A stretch of 64,000 nucleotides of DNA, from the NCBI GenBank assembly GCA_001899285.1, contig MKWA01000010.1:62001-126000 (forward strand). The letters run 5' to 3'. The notes beneath the pieces were generated by a model that saw only the letters and a list, made by a program, of their open reading frames with translations, was not told the origin of the DNA and did not search any database. Shown here piece by piece: positions 17,601 through 25,851 of the stretch; position 1 is the stretch's first letter, and each line of letters starts with the position of its first letter. Position numbers and translations under genes: made by a program. Source of the DNA: Rhizobiales bacterium 64-17. Its GTDB lineage: Bacteria; Pseudomonadota; Alphaproteobacteria; Rhizobiales; Xanthobacteraceae.

Positions 17601-19642
17601 ACGGCGGCGCTGATGGCGAAACCACCGTTGCCGCCACCACCACCGAGACTTTCGGCGAAGATACCGTTGGCATGATCGCCACTGGTGCTGATCGTGCCGC
17701 CCGTTTCGACCGTCACAGCGCCGCCGATGCCGCCACCACCGCCGCTGCCGCCGAGCGCGACGCTGCCAGAAAATGTACTGCCGGCCGACGCGGCAACCGC
17801 GAAGCCGCCGTTGCCGCCACCACCGCCGACGCTCTGCGCGTGAATGCCGTCGGAGCGATCGCCTTGTGTGACAATTTCATAAGCGGTGTTGCCGAGGTCG
17901 CGCAGCACCTTGACGGCGTGACCGTCGCCACCGTCGCCGCCGCTGCCGCCGACCGACACCGCGAGGCTCGGCCCTGCGGCAATGCTGTTGCCGCCATTAC
18001 CACCGCCGCCGCCGATGCTCTCGGCCAGAATGGCCGTCGAGTCCGCGCCTTGTGTTGAAACATTGCCGGCATTGACGACCGTCACCGCACCGCCGTCGCC
18101 ACCGCCACCGCCGCTGCCGCCGACGGAGAAAATGCCACCGCTTGATCCGCCGTTGCCGCCGCCACCACCAACGCTTTGTGCGAAGATGCCCTGCGCGCTC
18201 GCGCCCTGGGTCGTGATCGTGCCGGTGTTGGTCACTGTCACGGTGCCGCCGTTCGAGGTTCCGGCGCCGTTGCCACCCATCGAAATCAGTCCGGTGGATC
18301 CACCACCGTCACCACCAGCCCCACCGACGCTTTGCGCAAAGATACCGATTGATCCACTGCCAAGCGTGAGGATCGATCCGGAATTGCCGACATCGACGAT
18401 GCCGCCTTTCCCGCCCGGCGCACCATCGCCACCGAGCGCCACGATCCCGCCCGAGCGACCGCCGCTGCCACCGCCGCCGCCGACGCTTTGTGCAAAGATG
18501 CCGTAGGAGCTTGCAACGCGCGTGACGATCCCGCCGGCATTGTCGACGATCACATGACCGCCGTCACCGGCGCTTGCGCCGTTGCTGCCGAACGCCAGCA
18601 GCGCTCCGGACGACGATGCGCCGTCGCCCGCGAAACCACCGATGCTGGCGGCGTAGATGCCGTTCGCGAACGATCCATTGGTGTCGATCAGGCTACCGGT
18701 GAGCGTCGTTACAGAGATGGCACCGCCGTCCGCCGACTTACCGGAATCCGAACCGGTCCAGCAGATCGAGCCGCTGCCGCAATTACCGGCATTACCGCCG
18801 CCGCCACCACGGCTGATCGCATGGATGCCCCCGGCATCCGCGCCTTGCGTCGTGATCGTTCCATTCAGCGTCACCGAGACCGCGCCACCCTTGCCGCCGG
18901 CACCGCCATTACCGGGATCGTTGCCGACGCCGCTCGACGTACCGCCGTTGCCGCCCTTGCCCGCGGTGCTCAGCGCCGCGATGCCGACCGCGCCGTTTCC
19001 CGTCGTGACGATGGCGCCGGTGGCGCTGACGGTGACGCTGCCGCCGTTGCCGCCGTCGCCCGCGCCCTTGCCGTTGCCGGGCAGCGCCGTCGAGTCGCCG
19101 CCGCGCCCGCCCTTGCCGCCGGTTGAACTGACATAAATGCCTTCAGCCGCTTGCGTGACAATCTGACCCGAACCATCGACCGCGACGGCCGCACCCGGTT
19201 GCAGATAATTGACGACGAGATTGGGGCCCGTCTTGCCATCTTCGCCGGCATGAGCGACGTGGTCGACGTTATGGTCTTCGCCGTTGCTGCCGTTTCCGCC
19301 CTGACCGGTCAACGACACACCGGGCGTTCCGCTCGTCGGCTGGATATCGTCGGTCAGCGAATTGATGTTCAGCGTCGTCACCGACGGCGCGGTCGAACTG
19401 ATCCCGCCGGAGATCGTATCGGTACACGTTCGCGTGGTGCCAACCTGAACGCAGGCGGCGAGTGCCGGCGTCGGCATCATGGCAATTGAAGAAACCGCGG
19501 CGAGCGGCAGCGCCGCTGAACTGAGATAGGCGATCGCCATTCTCCGCAGAGGCTGCGGCGCGCACGAACGCGGGACACGCGGCAATCCTGTCTGAAGACC
19601 TTGGCATAGGACAGCATTGCGCGAGCGAGGCTCGTTCGCCAT
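11618..19642 (-). CDS. Giant glycine-rich autotransporter adhesin with C-terminal beta-barrel
   Basis: 2,674 residues from the ATG at 19640-19642 (GGAG seven bases upstream; a GTG four codons earlier is the alternative). A long signal peptide ends near PTPALAA. The passenger, to about residue 2,250, contains about 30 imperfect repeats of 60-80 residues, each with a core like GIFAQSVGGGGGNGGFA followed by a GGSGGxGGxGGxVTV stretch and ITTxG. This is a beta-solenoid pattern. The last 280 or so residues form an autotransporter barrel (PDRWRAWSGAFGGRQ onward) with amphipathic strands, ending in Trp as required for BAM-dependent insertion. The role is probably surface adhesion or biofilm formation. 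Strong antisense open frames across it are artefacts of the GC-rich repeats. Confidence 0.95.
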   Translation of the reverse strand: MANEPRSRNAVLCQGLQTGLPRVPRSCAPQPLRRMAIAYLSSAALPLAAVSSIAMMPTPALAACVQVGTTRTCTDTISGGISSTAPSVTTLNINSLTDDIQPTSGTPGVSLTGQGGNGSNGEDHNVDHVAHAGEDGKTGPNLVVNYLQPGAAVAVDGSGQIVTQAAEGIYVSSTGGKGGRGGDSTALPGNGKGAGDGGNGGSVTVSATGAIVTTGNGAVGIAALSTAGKGGNGGTSSGVGNDPGNGGAGGKGGAVSVTLNGTITTQGADAGGIHAISRGGGGGNAGNCGSGSICWTGSDSGKSADGGAISVTTLTGSLIDTNGSFANGIYAASIGGFAGDGASSSGALLAFGSNGASAGDGGHVIVDNAGGIVTRVASSYGIFAQSVGGGGGSGGRSGGIVALGGDGAPGGKGGIVDVGNSGSILTLGSGSIGIFAQSVGGAGGDGGGSTGLISMGGNGAGTSNGGTVTVTNTGTITTQGASAQGIFAQSVGGGGGNGGSSGGIFSVGGSGGGGGDGGAVTVVNAGNVSTQGADSTAILAESIGGGGGNGGNSIAAGPSLAVSVGGSGGDGGDGHAVKVLRDLGNTAYEIVTQGDRSDGIHAQSVGGGGGNGGFAVAASAGSTFSGSVALGGSGGGGGIGGAVTVETGGTISTSGDHANGIFAESLGGGGGNGGFAISAAVSNGVSTSLAIGGKGGDGGRSDAVAVSSTTDIATAGDRSNGIFAQSVGGGGGNGGFAISGGVGANLTATLALGGSGGGGGIGGAVSVDSTGSIVTTGAQARGIFAQSLGGGGGSGGFSLAGAYSGGANLGVALGGSGGSGQYAGAVSVDSHGDIETSGARSHGIFAQSVGGGGGDGGFSGTATLSQTGTFGVSLGGSGGGGSRGGGVTVASDGNIVTHGDSAIGIFAQSVGGGGGSGGFSLTSTGAEGSSASLSLGGSGGNGSVGADVTVDFTGVIVTEGKLSHGILAQSIGGGGGHGGFTVSSALSTGADGGSMALGGSGGTGQNAGIVTLNSNVGTTLSGSTATIATAGDGAHGLFAQSVGGGGGSGGFAGSLAIGGGGAATLSSSLGGSGASGGDGNAVTVTSVDNILTTGLGSFGLFAQSVGGGGGDGGFSMSASVTSGEDGTAMSAALGGSGAQGGNAGAVTVDSTGMIATQGDRAVGLFAQSVGGGGGNGGFAVSGTLAPSNGSTTFSAALGGTGGAGGDADDVNVTRNGAIATQGVGAYGIFAQSVGGGGGNGGFSYSGSFAGFDSKNMSVSLGGSGGAGGDAGAVTVNNTGSISTEGADTYAIFAQSVGKGGGNGGFAMSSVFGARGEGSNINIGIAVGGSGAGGGKGKAVDVTSVGDLRTTGEGATAIVAQSVGGGGGIGGAAVSALIGYYDTATENPGNTTNVNVVVGGSGGSGNVGGAVTVDQSGSIVTAGSEAYGILAQSIGGGGGLGGRANSISMALGTECTLLLVCKAPSGAKKVTNLQVIVGGAGGTGNDGGVVTVTNHGSIVTTGEHSDGIRAQSIGAGGGNGGNGLTGTAGLVDSPLPFEIDPLTLLVPVQAGSITRSGSIALGGSGGASGDGKLVTVVNDGVIQVSGDNSYGIYTQSIGGGGGNGGDGLAGITGTIGVGGSGGASGKGGEIAITNSADATIVASGSQFSGGIFAQSVGGGGGYAAGDDENDSGSGAGGSGGGIFSFGGTGSAAGNGGTVGIDNAGRIATSGEFSAGIAAQSIGGGGGYGGGGKLSAVTMGGGGGAIGDGGAVTIDNAGIITTTGGESTAVFAQSIGGGGGNAGGQSFSVVVVGASGGAQGNGGAVTVTNAAGATLVTQGDLSHGIFAQSVGGGGGNGGRGTGLVTIGGDGAGGGDGGHVTVDNAGAVQTAGVNAIGIFAQSVGGGGGVAGGTQDFDAVAFGGAAGSGGNGGVVDVINSGAITTAEAGAHAILAQSVGGGGGYALSEKGKTLSFTAGAAGGGGDGGAVTVTNTGALTTLGDGAEGIFAQSVGGGGGAGGGRSYSKAIGSLTGFAGTTGGTGRAANVTITQTGDIHATGTDSFGILAQSIGTDGNGDIVVTINSGTIVGGAGNGAGIGLLDGAANRVSNSGIVTSVALVDGFAMTATDGDDTVDNFGTMIGSITLGGGANTFNNKTDSLFVMGATVALGSGTLANDGVVSPGDAGRVMTTTITGNFTQSAGGTYVASVDFMANDGDRIVVSGTSIVTGKVSVAPVNRGNIQPGAHEVTILSSAGGVTDTGLTLDAPSSAVTQYNLFQPTATDVVLRYSVDFQPAGLPQKFRSISSTVNAIQTAGGSPAFAPIAAALFDQPDMPSLARAYDALGGEGVVAAQQTAFVAGQQFAALLQDQSLAWFNGTDDAGSVIVPDDDTALSYGPRRKRASAAFAQLRPVQPDRWRAWSGAFGGRQTINGDASGGFAGLSQSTFGGMIGVDRQVGRDNLVGIAAGVSRGDFAVSERATSGSLQAAHVGLYGMARRGAWYVSANVQYARGENDTTRTIMGVGPTEIARGKFASDQLSTRIELGRRHQVSRLTVMPFTAVEFARLWQHGYAESSTVSATGAPGILGLTYQAQETRSLVSAVGLHLESRFHVGNGMTLMPFARVAWLHEYSPDREVRPSFNAAPGFLFTTQGVNAAGDVAKFNFGARLAVTPQAALFAAVTSEWSSSSQAYGITGGFRAGW
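11700..19200. repeat. Degenerate tandem coding repeats of the autotransporter passenger
   Basis: About 30 copies of a block around 200 bases long, best seen in the recurrent plus-strand string GCCGCCGCCACCGCCGA followed by CGCTCTGCGCGAAGAT-type sequence. Copies diverge mainly at third positions and in the variable loops, which points to old amplification under selection for protein rather than recent duplication. The passenger repeats lie in about 13,400-19,100; the barrel (11,618-12,450) is non-repetitive. Confidence 0.85.
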
Positions 19643-19861
19643 TCGCGGCTCCACGTTTAACAGCCAGCAATGAAAACTCTGGACGCAACGTGGCGCGGAG
19701 ATCGAATCACCAACGCATACGCGGTTAGCGATATTTCGCCAGTAAAGAGCACATAACTTTCATCAACAAGAATATGATTCGATTCCGGAGCGGAACCCTC
19801 AATCGTCCGCGCGCCCTACTATGAATATGGTATGCGCCGGGAGCGCCCGGGCGGTCGGATA

Positions 19862-21685
19862 TCAGCCGGTCTGGACGTCCGGCAGCGCGATCGGCAACAG
19901 CACGGTCACACGCGTTCCGCTGGCAAGCGGCGCGATCCGGATCTCGCCGCCGAGTTGCGCTGCTCGCTGCCGCATATTGATCAAACCGAATCCAGTCGGA
20001 TTTTCCGCATAGGCCGCACCGTCATTATCGACAATGATGGTTGCCTTTCCGTCCGTCACTTCGCCGCGAATCGCAATCACTGTCGCTGGACCGTGACGCA
20101 GCGCGTTGGTGACCGCCTCCTGCAGAATACGTAGGATGGCGAGCGCATTGCCCGGCGTCACGCCTGACACGTCCGGCAGTCCGATCATCGACCAATCGAG
20201 CGTCACGCCGGCGCGTCGCAGTTGCGGGATCAGGCGTTCGCGAAAATTCGCCAGCGCGAGTGGCAATTCGCGATCGCCGAGATCGAGCGAATAGATGACG
20301 AGCCGCAGATCGTCGAGCGCCTGCCGCGCCGCCTGTTCGATCGGCGCCGTATTGCTTCCGGGCCGCTCTGCCATGGCGATGATCGAGACGAGATGGCCGC
20401 CGATCCCGTCATGCAGATCGCGTGTCAGCCGCTCACGTTCCTGGGCGCGTACCGCATGGGCGGCCTTGACGCGCTCCTCGTGATGCAATGCCGTCAGTTC
20501 CGCCTCGCGCGCGGCAAGCCGCTGGTTCAGCGTTTCGTTGGCGTCATCGAGGCGGTCGAGCGTCGCGACAAGCCGGTGCATCAACAGCGCCAGCACGGCG
20601 GCGAGCAGAATCGGCCGCATATAGGGAGACAGCAACACCGTACCGTCGAACAGGCCGGCGCTGACGCCAGCGTCACGAACCATGAACCACGCCGTCAGAA
20701 AAAATGGCGACAGCAGAAAATAGGCTTCGGTGTTCGCACCGCGAACGGCATGCCAGGCGATCACGATCGTCGCGACAGTGATGCTGACGACGACAGCAGC
20801 CAGATAGAACGCCGCCAGGGTGTGCGGGTCAGGCAGGATATCCATCGCGACACCAGCCATCAGCGTGACCGCAAGCGCGACGATCAGCGGCCGGAACCAG
20901 CGCGGCGGCGATGCACCGACAAAGGCCAGCGCAATCCCGATGAACAGAAGACCGACACTCGGCAGCAGCGCCAGGCAATAGGGCCGCAGACCGGCAAAAG
21001 CCGGCGTCAAACCGGCAAACAGCCCAACCGATGCGGCCGAGCTCACCACGATCATTGCCGCAAGCCATGCAAACAACGGGTCGCGCGGGCGGCGCGCATA
21101 GCAGACCAGAATACCGAGGCTCAGCAGCAGATGTGCGCCGAATGCCATCGGCGCCAATCGCTCCTGTGAGAAGATCCGCATCTTGTAGGCTGGCAACAGG
21201 TCCGCCTCCTCGCCGATATAGAGCGGCGACAACAGACCTGAGATCGCCATCTCGGCATTCTCGGTTGCGACGGTCAGTTCGTTGCGGCCAGTAACCAGCG
21301 CGGTGCGCGGCAATTCGTGCAGCACCGGCGCATTGGTGAGCGGGCCCGACCAGATCGGACGCCGGCCATCGGTCAGCGGCGTGCCGTTGAGGATCAGCGC
21401 GGGGTGATGATTGACCACTCCGGCGAATACGAACAGCCGCGCCTCCGGCATCGCCGCAAGATCGAAGACCGCTTGATAGCGCGCCGTCGCCGCGCCGTCC
21501 GCCCCCCACCCGGAGCGATGCGGCAACGAGACCTGCCGAGCCGATCCGTCGTCAGCGGAATACAGCACCGTATCGATCGCGATGGCATGATCCGGCGCCG
21601 GCAAAGTGACCACATAAGCCGCCGCCGCCAGCGCCGCGTTCACGAGGACCAGCAGAATCCAGCCGAGGCGGGAGCGCACACTCAC
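19862..21685 (-). CDS. Membrane sensor histidine kinase, NarX/DegS-type, with 7TM module
   Basis: 607 residues. One N-terminal hydrophobic helix, a periplasmic beta-rich domain (about 35-180, with FVFAGVVNHHPALILNG), then seven or so membrane helices (about 180-385) as in 7TMR-DISM sensors. A short coiled coil leads to the HisKA_3 box ERERLTRDLHDGIGGHL, whose His is the phosphorylation site, and a HATPase_c domain with N box EAVTNALRHG and G box GFGLINMRQRAAQLGG. The C-terminus is at 19862. The gene overlaps the 3' end of the response-regulator gene by ATGA-type coupling. It lies just upstream of the autotransporter on the same strand, so the pair may regulate it; that is inference. Confidence 0.93.
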   Translation of the reverse strand: MSVRSRLGWILLVLVNAALAAAAYVVTLPAPDHAIAIDTVLYSADDGSARQVSLPHRSGWGADGAATARYQAVFDLAAMPEARLFVFAGVVNHHPALILNGTPLTDGRRPIWSGPLTNAPVLHELPRTALVTGRNELTVATENAEMAISGLLSPLYIGEEADLLPAYKMRIFSQERLAPMAFGAHLLLSLGILVCYARRPRDPLFAWLAAMIVVSSAASVGLFAGLTPAFAGLRPYCLALLPSVGLLFIGIALAFVGASPPRWFRPLIVALAVTLMAGVAMDILPDPHTLAAFYLAAVVVSITVATIVIAWHAVRGANTEAYFLLSPFFLTAWFMVRDAGVSAGLFDGTVLLSPYMRPILLAAVLALLMHRLVATLDRLDDANETLNQRLAAREAELTALHHEERVKAAHAVRAQERERLTRDLHDGIGGHLVSIIAMAERPGSNTAPIEQAARQALDDLRLVIYSLDLGDRELPLALANFRERLIPQLRRAGVTLDWSMIGLPDVSGVTPGNALAILRILQEAVTNALRHGPATVIAIRGEVTDGKATIIVDNDGAAYAENPTGFGLINMRQRAAQLGGEIRIAPLASGTRVTVLLPIALPDVQTG

Positions 21686-22416
21686 AGCCGGATCAGCCCG
21701 CGCCGCGAAGCTTCATAGACTGCCTCGGAGCGATTGTTGACATGCAGCTTGCGATAGATGTTTTTGATGTGGACCGGCACGGTGTGCTTGGAAATCTGCA
21801 GATGCTGGGCGATCTCCGCATAGGTGAAGCCTTTGGCAATCCCCCACAGGATATCCATCTCGCGTTCTGTGAGGCTGCGTCCGCGTTCGTTGTCCGGCAC
21901 GCTGTTGGGCGGCGGAGAAGCCTCCGCCGGCGGCACTTTTGCCGCATGATCGCCCAGACGACGGACGATGGTCCGCGCGATCCCGGGCGAGATCGGCGAG
22001 CCGCCCGCCAGCAACTGGCTGACCGCGTCGATGATGTCGATCGCCGCGCTGTCTTTGAGGAGATAGCCGGCAGCGCCTGCCTCGATCGCATCAATGACAT
22101 GGCCATCGTCAGCAAGCGCGGAAATCACCATCGCCTCCGCATTCGGATGAGCCGTGCGCAAAGCACGGATCGCCTCCACGCCATTGCCGTCCGGCAACCG
22201 CAGATCCGTGACAAGAAGATCGACCGAGCGCGCAGCGATCGCGCTCAGGGCTTCCGCCAGCGTGGCACAAATCGTCAGCGACCGAGCACGCGGCCAGTCC
22301 GACAGAATACCCGCCATCCGCTCACGCACGGGACGGTCATCCTCGACCAGGAGAATATGACAAGTCCCATCACTTTGCGGCGGCGCCGCTGGAAGCGGAT
22401 TCCTATCGACCAGCAT
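21682..22416 (-). CDS. Response regulator, NarL/FixJ family
   Basis: About 244 residues. The receiver domain begins HILLVEDDRPVRERM; the phosphoacceptor Asp is in LLVTDLRLPDGNG, and the switch Thr/Ser and Lys lie in VISALADD and YLLKDSA. A linker rich in Pro, Ala and Glu is followed by a LuxR-type helix-turn-helix (LTEREMDILWGIAKGFTYAEIAQ, HTVPVHIKNIYRKLHV). The ATG at 22414-22416 is preferred over a TTG one codon earlier; the Shine-Dalgarno sequence is weak. It is the first gene of the two-gene operon with the kinase. Confidence 0.94.
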   Translation of the reverse strand: MLVDRNPLPAAPPQSDGTCHILLVEDDRPVRERMAGILSDWPRARSLTICATLAEALSAIAARSVDLLVTDLRLPDGNGVEAIRALRTAHPNAEAMVISALADDGHVIDAIEAGAAGYLLKDSAAIDIIDAVSQLLAGGSPISPGIARTIVRRLGDHAAKVPPAEASPPPNSVPDNERGRSLTEREMDILWGIAKGFTYAEIAQHLQISKHTVPVHIKNIYRKLHVNNRSEAVYEASRRGLIRL

Positions 22417-23092
22417 CAATAAACGATCTCATTCCAAACCAACTCACATTTCGATGTGTAAAGGATACGAGCGTCAAACTCATCAAACTCGACGCTCTTA
22501 ACCCTCATGGTGTGGCCAACTCCAAGAGCCACCACCCTAAGGGCTGAGAACAGGCACCATCTCACCGATATACGCGTCAATTCGCTCCAGGCCCGGCGCA
22601 GGCACGACATCGCGCTCAGAAAGAGTCGGCGCGGGCGGCGTATCTCCCAGAGCGTCGGGCGATTGTGAATACGCGCACAAACTGTTCGTTCGTGATGATG
22701 GCCGCCGGCCCGATGGTTCCTCTCGGACGGTCCCGCCTTCTCTTCTCCATTCGGAAATTCTAGGGCCGGTTCAGGAGACGAACAGGGCTAGAAAATCGAA
22801 TTATTCCGCACGGATTCATTCGAAAATCCACCCTGACGAAAATGTGGGATCGAATGGGATATGGGATTGAGAGGAAAAGGAATTTCCCTGATCTCACCGG
22901 CCCTTAGGGGGGTGTCTGGCGGAGAGGGAGACCGCCTCCGCCTAACTCATTAAGCGCCGGCAAGCCCCGCTAGCGGGCGGAAACATCCTAAATCCCAGAT
23001 TTTATTGATTTACCGACCGCCGTTAAGACCCGATAATAGTCGGCAAGAACCGGCAGCGCGGCCGGGGGTCGTTCCGGAGGTCCCTTATAATC
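22417..23092. other. Intergenic region spanning the left border of island 1
   Basis: There is no convincing gene. Bases 22,417-22,914 are host intergenic DNA upstream of the response-regulator gene. The tRNA-derived repeat at 22,915-22,930 marks the junction. From there to 23,092 is the leader of int1, with GGAGGTCCC as Shine-Dalgarno sequence and short direct repeats (GTCGGCAAGAACCGGCA) that may be integrase arm sites. Confidence 0.6.
22915..22930. repeat. Attachment-site repeat, left end of island 1 (copy A)
   Basis: TCTGGCGGAGAGGGAG. Bases 22,917-22,930 are identical to the 3' end of tRNA-Ser(CGA) at 52,442-52,455 and to the middle copy at 36,213-36,226. It lies 163 bases before the int1 start codon. 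This is the expected outer att site of an island that uses the tRNA 3' end. Confidence 0.85.
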
Positions 23093-24310
23093 ATGCCGTT
23101 GACAGCACTACGCGTGGCTAGGCTGAAAAAACCTGGCCGCCATGGAGATGGGCACGGCCTCTATCTTCAAATTACGAACTCCGGCGTGAAATCCTGGCTC
23201 CTTCGCTACGAACGGACCGGACGCGAACGTTGGCTCGGACTTGGCCCGCTGCATACGGTTTCCCTTCACGAAGCACGAGAACGCGCCCGAAGAGCCCGCT
23301 TGCAGCTATTGGATGGCACGGACCCGATTGAGGCGAAAAAACAGGCCAAAGCCGAGCAAGCACTAGCTGCCGCCAAAACAATCACCTTCGAACAGGCAAC
23401 CACGCAATATTTCAACGCAAACGAAAAGCGCTGGAAAAACCCGAAACACCGCAATCAATTCCTCTCAAGCATGAAAGCCTATGCATTCCCAAAGTTTGGG
23501 AAGCTTCCGGTCAACGAGATTGACCGTGGACTGGTCCTCCAGGTTCTAGATGCAATCTGGCAAGATAAGACTGAAACGGCCAGCCGTGTTCGGGGGCGGA
23601 TAGAGCGCGTTCTCGATTGGGCATCAGTCCGAGGGTTTCGCTCAGGAGAGAATCCAGCACGGTGGCGCGGGCATCTTGAACATGCCCTCCCGGCGCGCGG
23701 CAATCTCGCTAAACCACAGCATCACCCTGCCCTGCCTTATCGAGAACTACCGGATTTCATCCGATTGCTCCGAACTCGGATGGGGGTAGCGGCCTGCGCG
23801 GTTGAATTCACGATCCTGACCGCAGCACGGACGGGCGAAGTAATCGGAGCGACATGGGACGAAATCAATTTGGAAGAGGCTGTCTGGACCGTGCCTGCAA
23901 GCCGCATGAAGGCGAAGAAGGAGCACCGAGTGCCGTTATCCGATAGGTCACTTGAAATCCTTCGGGCACTTCCACGCGAGCGCAACAACCCTTTCGTGTT
24001 TATCGGCCCTCACCGCAGCGGCCTATCCAATATGGCGATGGCGTCTGTACTGCGCCGAATGGACCGCAAAGACATTACCGTTCACGGCTTTCGCAGCACC
24101 TTTCGGGATTGGGCGGCCGAGCGTACCGCTTACGATAACCCCGTGGTCGAGCAAGCGTTGGCGCACACAATTGGCAATGCCGTTGAACGTGCCTATAGAC
24201 GCGGAGATATGCTGGACAAGCGGCGAAAGCTGATGAGCGATTGGGCCTCGTATTCTAATCTAACTGGATGGGCCGGGAATGAAGGCCAAGTAATACCTAT
24301 CAGAGGATAG
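23093..24310 (+). CDS. int: Tyrosine-type integrase, P4 family (island 1)
   Basis: 405 residues. The N-terminal DUF4102-type arm-binding domain (LYLQITNSGVKSWLLRYE, LGLGPLHTVSLHEARERA) is followed by a SAM-like core-binding domain (about 95-195) and the catalytic domain. Active-site residues are R246 (TAARTGEV), H331 and R334 (HGFRSTFRDW), H358 (LAHTIGN) and Y368 (ERAYRRGDML). The ATG at 23093 has GGAGG upstream. It reads inward from att copy A, as is usual for tRNA-targeting islands. Its last 72 bases recur, diverged and interrupted by a stop, at 28,579-28,650. Confidence 0.96.
   Translation: MPLTALRVARLKKPGRHGDGHGLYLQITNSGVKSWLLRYERTGRERWLGLGPLHTVSLHEARERARRARLQLLDGTDPIEAKKQAKAEQALAAAKTITFEQATTQYFNANEKRWKNPKHRNQFLSSMKAYAFPKFGKLPVNEIDRGLVLQVLDAIWQDKTETASRVRGRIERVLDWASVRGFRSGENPARWRGHLEHALPARGNLAKPQHHPALPYRELPDFIRLLRTRMGVAACAVEFTILTAARTGEVIGATWDEINLEEAVWTVPASRMKAKKEHRVPLSDRSLEILRALPRERNNPFVFIGPHRSGLSNMAMASVLRRMDRKDITVHGFRSTFRDWAAERTAYDNPVVEQALAHTIGNAVERAYRRGDMLDKRRKLMSDWASYSNLTGWAGNEGQVIPIRG
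24239..24254. repeat. 16-bp direct repeat at the int1 3' end (left end of nested element)
   Basis: GATTGGGCCTCGTATT recurs exactly at 28,579-28,594. The following 56 bases of each copy align without gaps at clearly lower identity. The pair flanks 4.3 kb that contain the TIR/SLOG cluster and the broken integrase. Confidence 0.6.
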
Positions 24311-24507
24311 GGAGCATGGCCCGCGCGCGTCACGTCTGGAGGGGGAGCAATAATCGTTTGGGCCGTGTTCTCGGCCATTATTCAATTACGTCCGGTCCGT
24401 CTATTTCGCACGGTCGCGCGAGCCGAAGTTGGCGACAAACACCAAAAAAAATCGCGGTTTCGCCGATCGGGAAATCACCGACCCGCTCTCGCGAACCTTC
24501 CACCGGC

Positions 24508-24675
24508 TCAGACGAGCCCGGCATCGATCCAGCATGAAATCGCGAAATGCCGCAGCGCAGGCCAGTTGAAGGTCTCCAGCGACTCGTTGCGCCGCTGCTT
24601 CTGCCACTTGGCGGCAAGCTTCGCGAACAAGGGCAGGAAACGCCCGCCAATCACCTCGACCGGAAGAGCCCTACC
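24508..24675 (-). pseudogene. C-terminal fragment of a second tyrosine integrase
   Basis: Read on the minus strand, this segment gives RALPVEVIGGRFLPLFAKLA, then ETFNWPALRHFAISCWIDAGLV before a stop. The FNWxALRHFAxSCWIxAGL pattern matches, as far as I recall, the HxxR block of a rhizobial tyrosine-integrase family distinct from int1. Upstream in frame a stop lies at 24,676-24,678, and the catalytic Tyr region is missing. It is therefore a remnant. The N-terminal part of a similar integrase lies at about 28,360-28,571 on the same strand, beyond the TIR/SLOG cluster. The rest of the gap 24,311-24,712 holds nothing recognisable. Confidence 0.55.
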
Positions 24676-24712
24676 TCAACGTCGATATAAAGGCGAAGCC
24701 GCGGACTTTTCG

Positions 24713-25729
24713 TCAGGTCGTGGCGACTGGGTTCCACCAAACGCGCTTGCCCTGCGCAGCTTCGTGCAACCGCAGAAGCGCGCCGTTCGCGGGGTCTCGC
24801 AATAAAACCCGATAGCCTGGCGCAATTTCATCAGGAAACTGTATCGTACTTCCAAAAGAATGAATGATCTCTGTGCACGCCTCTAGCGTCTGAAACACCA
24901 CACGCGAGATCCAAGGCATAAGGGAAACGATATTGTCGTTGTAATAGTGCTCCTTCGTCCATGGGAAGCTCCCATAAGGCCGCGACTGCGGACTGACAGC
25001 GAAGCCTTTGTCAGTGACGAAGATGTGGCCAACACTTGAATTTCCGTGAATGATCCGATCACGAGATACGCGCAATGATGCGAAGAATGGAGCGTGCTTT
25101 TCATACTGAGCGGCTACTAAAGGGGGCAAGGCGTACTTCGCGATGAGGGCCGCCGCATTCTGAGGCTTGTCGCTTGCAAAGGCGACTTTTGCAAATGTCG
25201 TGGGCATTCGATTGCGCTTCTTCAATGCCTGATCTGACTCATTCAAGAGCTTCACGCTGTCATTCCAGAACCGCGAAATAACTTCTTGAAGTAAATCGAA
25301 AATCGAGCGAGTGACGACCAACATATACTCAATCTCCGATCTGACGAACGACGCCATTAAGCCCTCATCTGCGCCCGCACGAGTAGAGTGCAAATGCTCC
25401 AGCTTAGCTGCGCTCGCCGCGAGGAGATGAAAATCGTCTTCGATTGCCGATAAAAAAGGAACTAGCTCCGGATAACTGAGACGTTGCCAAACAATTTCGA
25501 TGATGGGAATCCAAAGGTCGCTCTCCCTCGCGGCTACGGTCTTCGTCAAATAAAGCGAGTGAGCGGCGTCCATTATCTTGATCTGTATGAGGCGACCGTC
25601 GGGTCCGTCGATCCAATGGCTCCAGTTTTCGCCATCCCACACGGGCAGCATTCGCAATGTGCGGCCACCAAGTCCCGCCACATCGAGATGTTTAAGATTT
25701 GCCAATTCTTCGCGACTAACTGCCCCCAT
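24713..25729 (-). CDS. Unknown protein with HEPN-like R-x4-H motif, last gene of the TIR/SLOG cluster
   Basis: 338 residues, cytoplasmic, mostly predicted helical in its middle (about 85-235) with a beta-like N-terminal part (residues 20-70) and a short C-terminal tail. No named family is recognised. The stretch FASLRVSRDRIIHGN (about residues 216-230) contains R223-x4-H228, the spacing of HEPN ribonuclease active sites, in a helix preceded by acidic and polar residues. HEPN domains are common effectors in defence islands, but many carry the motif without catalysis. The ATG at 25729 has no clear Shine-Dalgarno sequence. A 122-base gap separates it from the SLOG gene on the same strand. The base composition is more A+T-rich than the host flanks. 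Confidence 0.75.
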   Translation of the reverse strand: MGAVSREELANLKHLDVAGLGGRTLRMLPVWDGENWSHWIDGPDGRLIQIKIMDAAHSLYLTKTVAARESDLWIPIIEIVWQRLSYPELVPFLSAIEDDFHLLAASAAKLEHLHSTRAGADEGLMASFVRSEIEYMLVVTRSIFDLLQEVISRFWNDSVKLLNESDQALKKRNRMPTTFAKVAFASDKPQNAAALIAKYALPPLVAAQYEKHAPFFASLRVSRDRIIHGNSSVGHIFVTDKGFAVSPQSRPYGSFPWTKEHYYNDNIVSLMPWISRVVFQTLEACTEIIHSFGSTIQFPDEIAPGYRVLLRDPANGALLRLHEAAQGKRVWWNPVATT

Positions 25730-25851
25730 AGCTACACTAATGATAGCTCATTTCAGCGCTGTGGCGCGGCTTTAATTTCTGATCGCACTCCCCGATATAT
25801 GTGTGACGGATTTTTGAGTTAATACACTCAGTATGAGGTATTGATTTTCGA

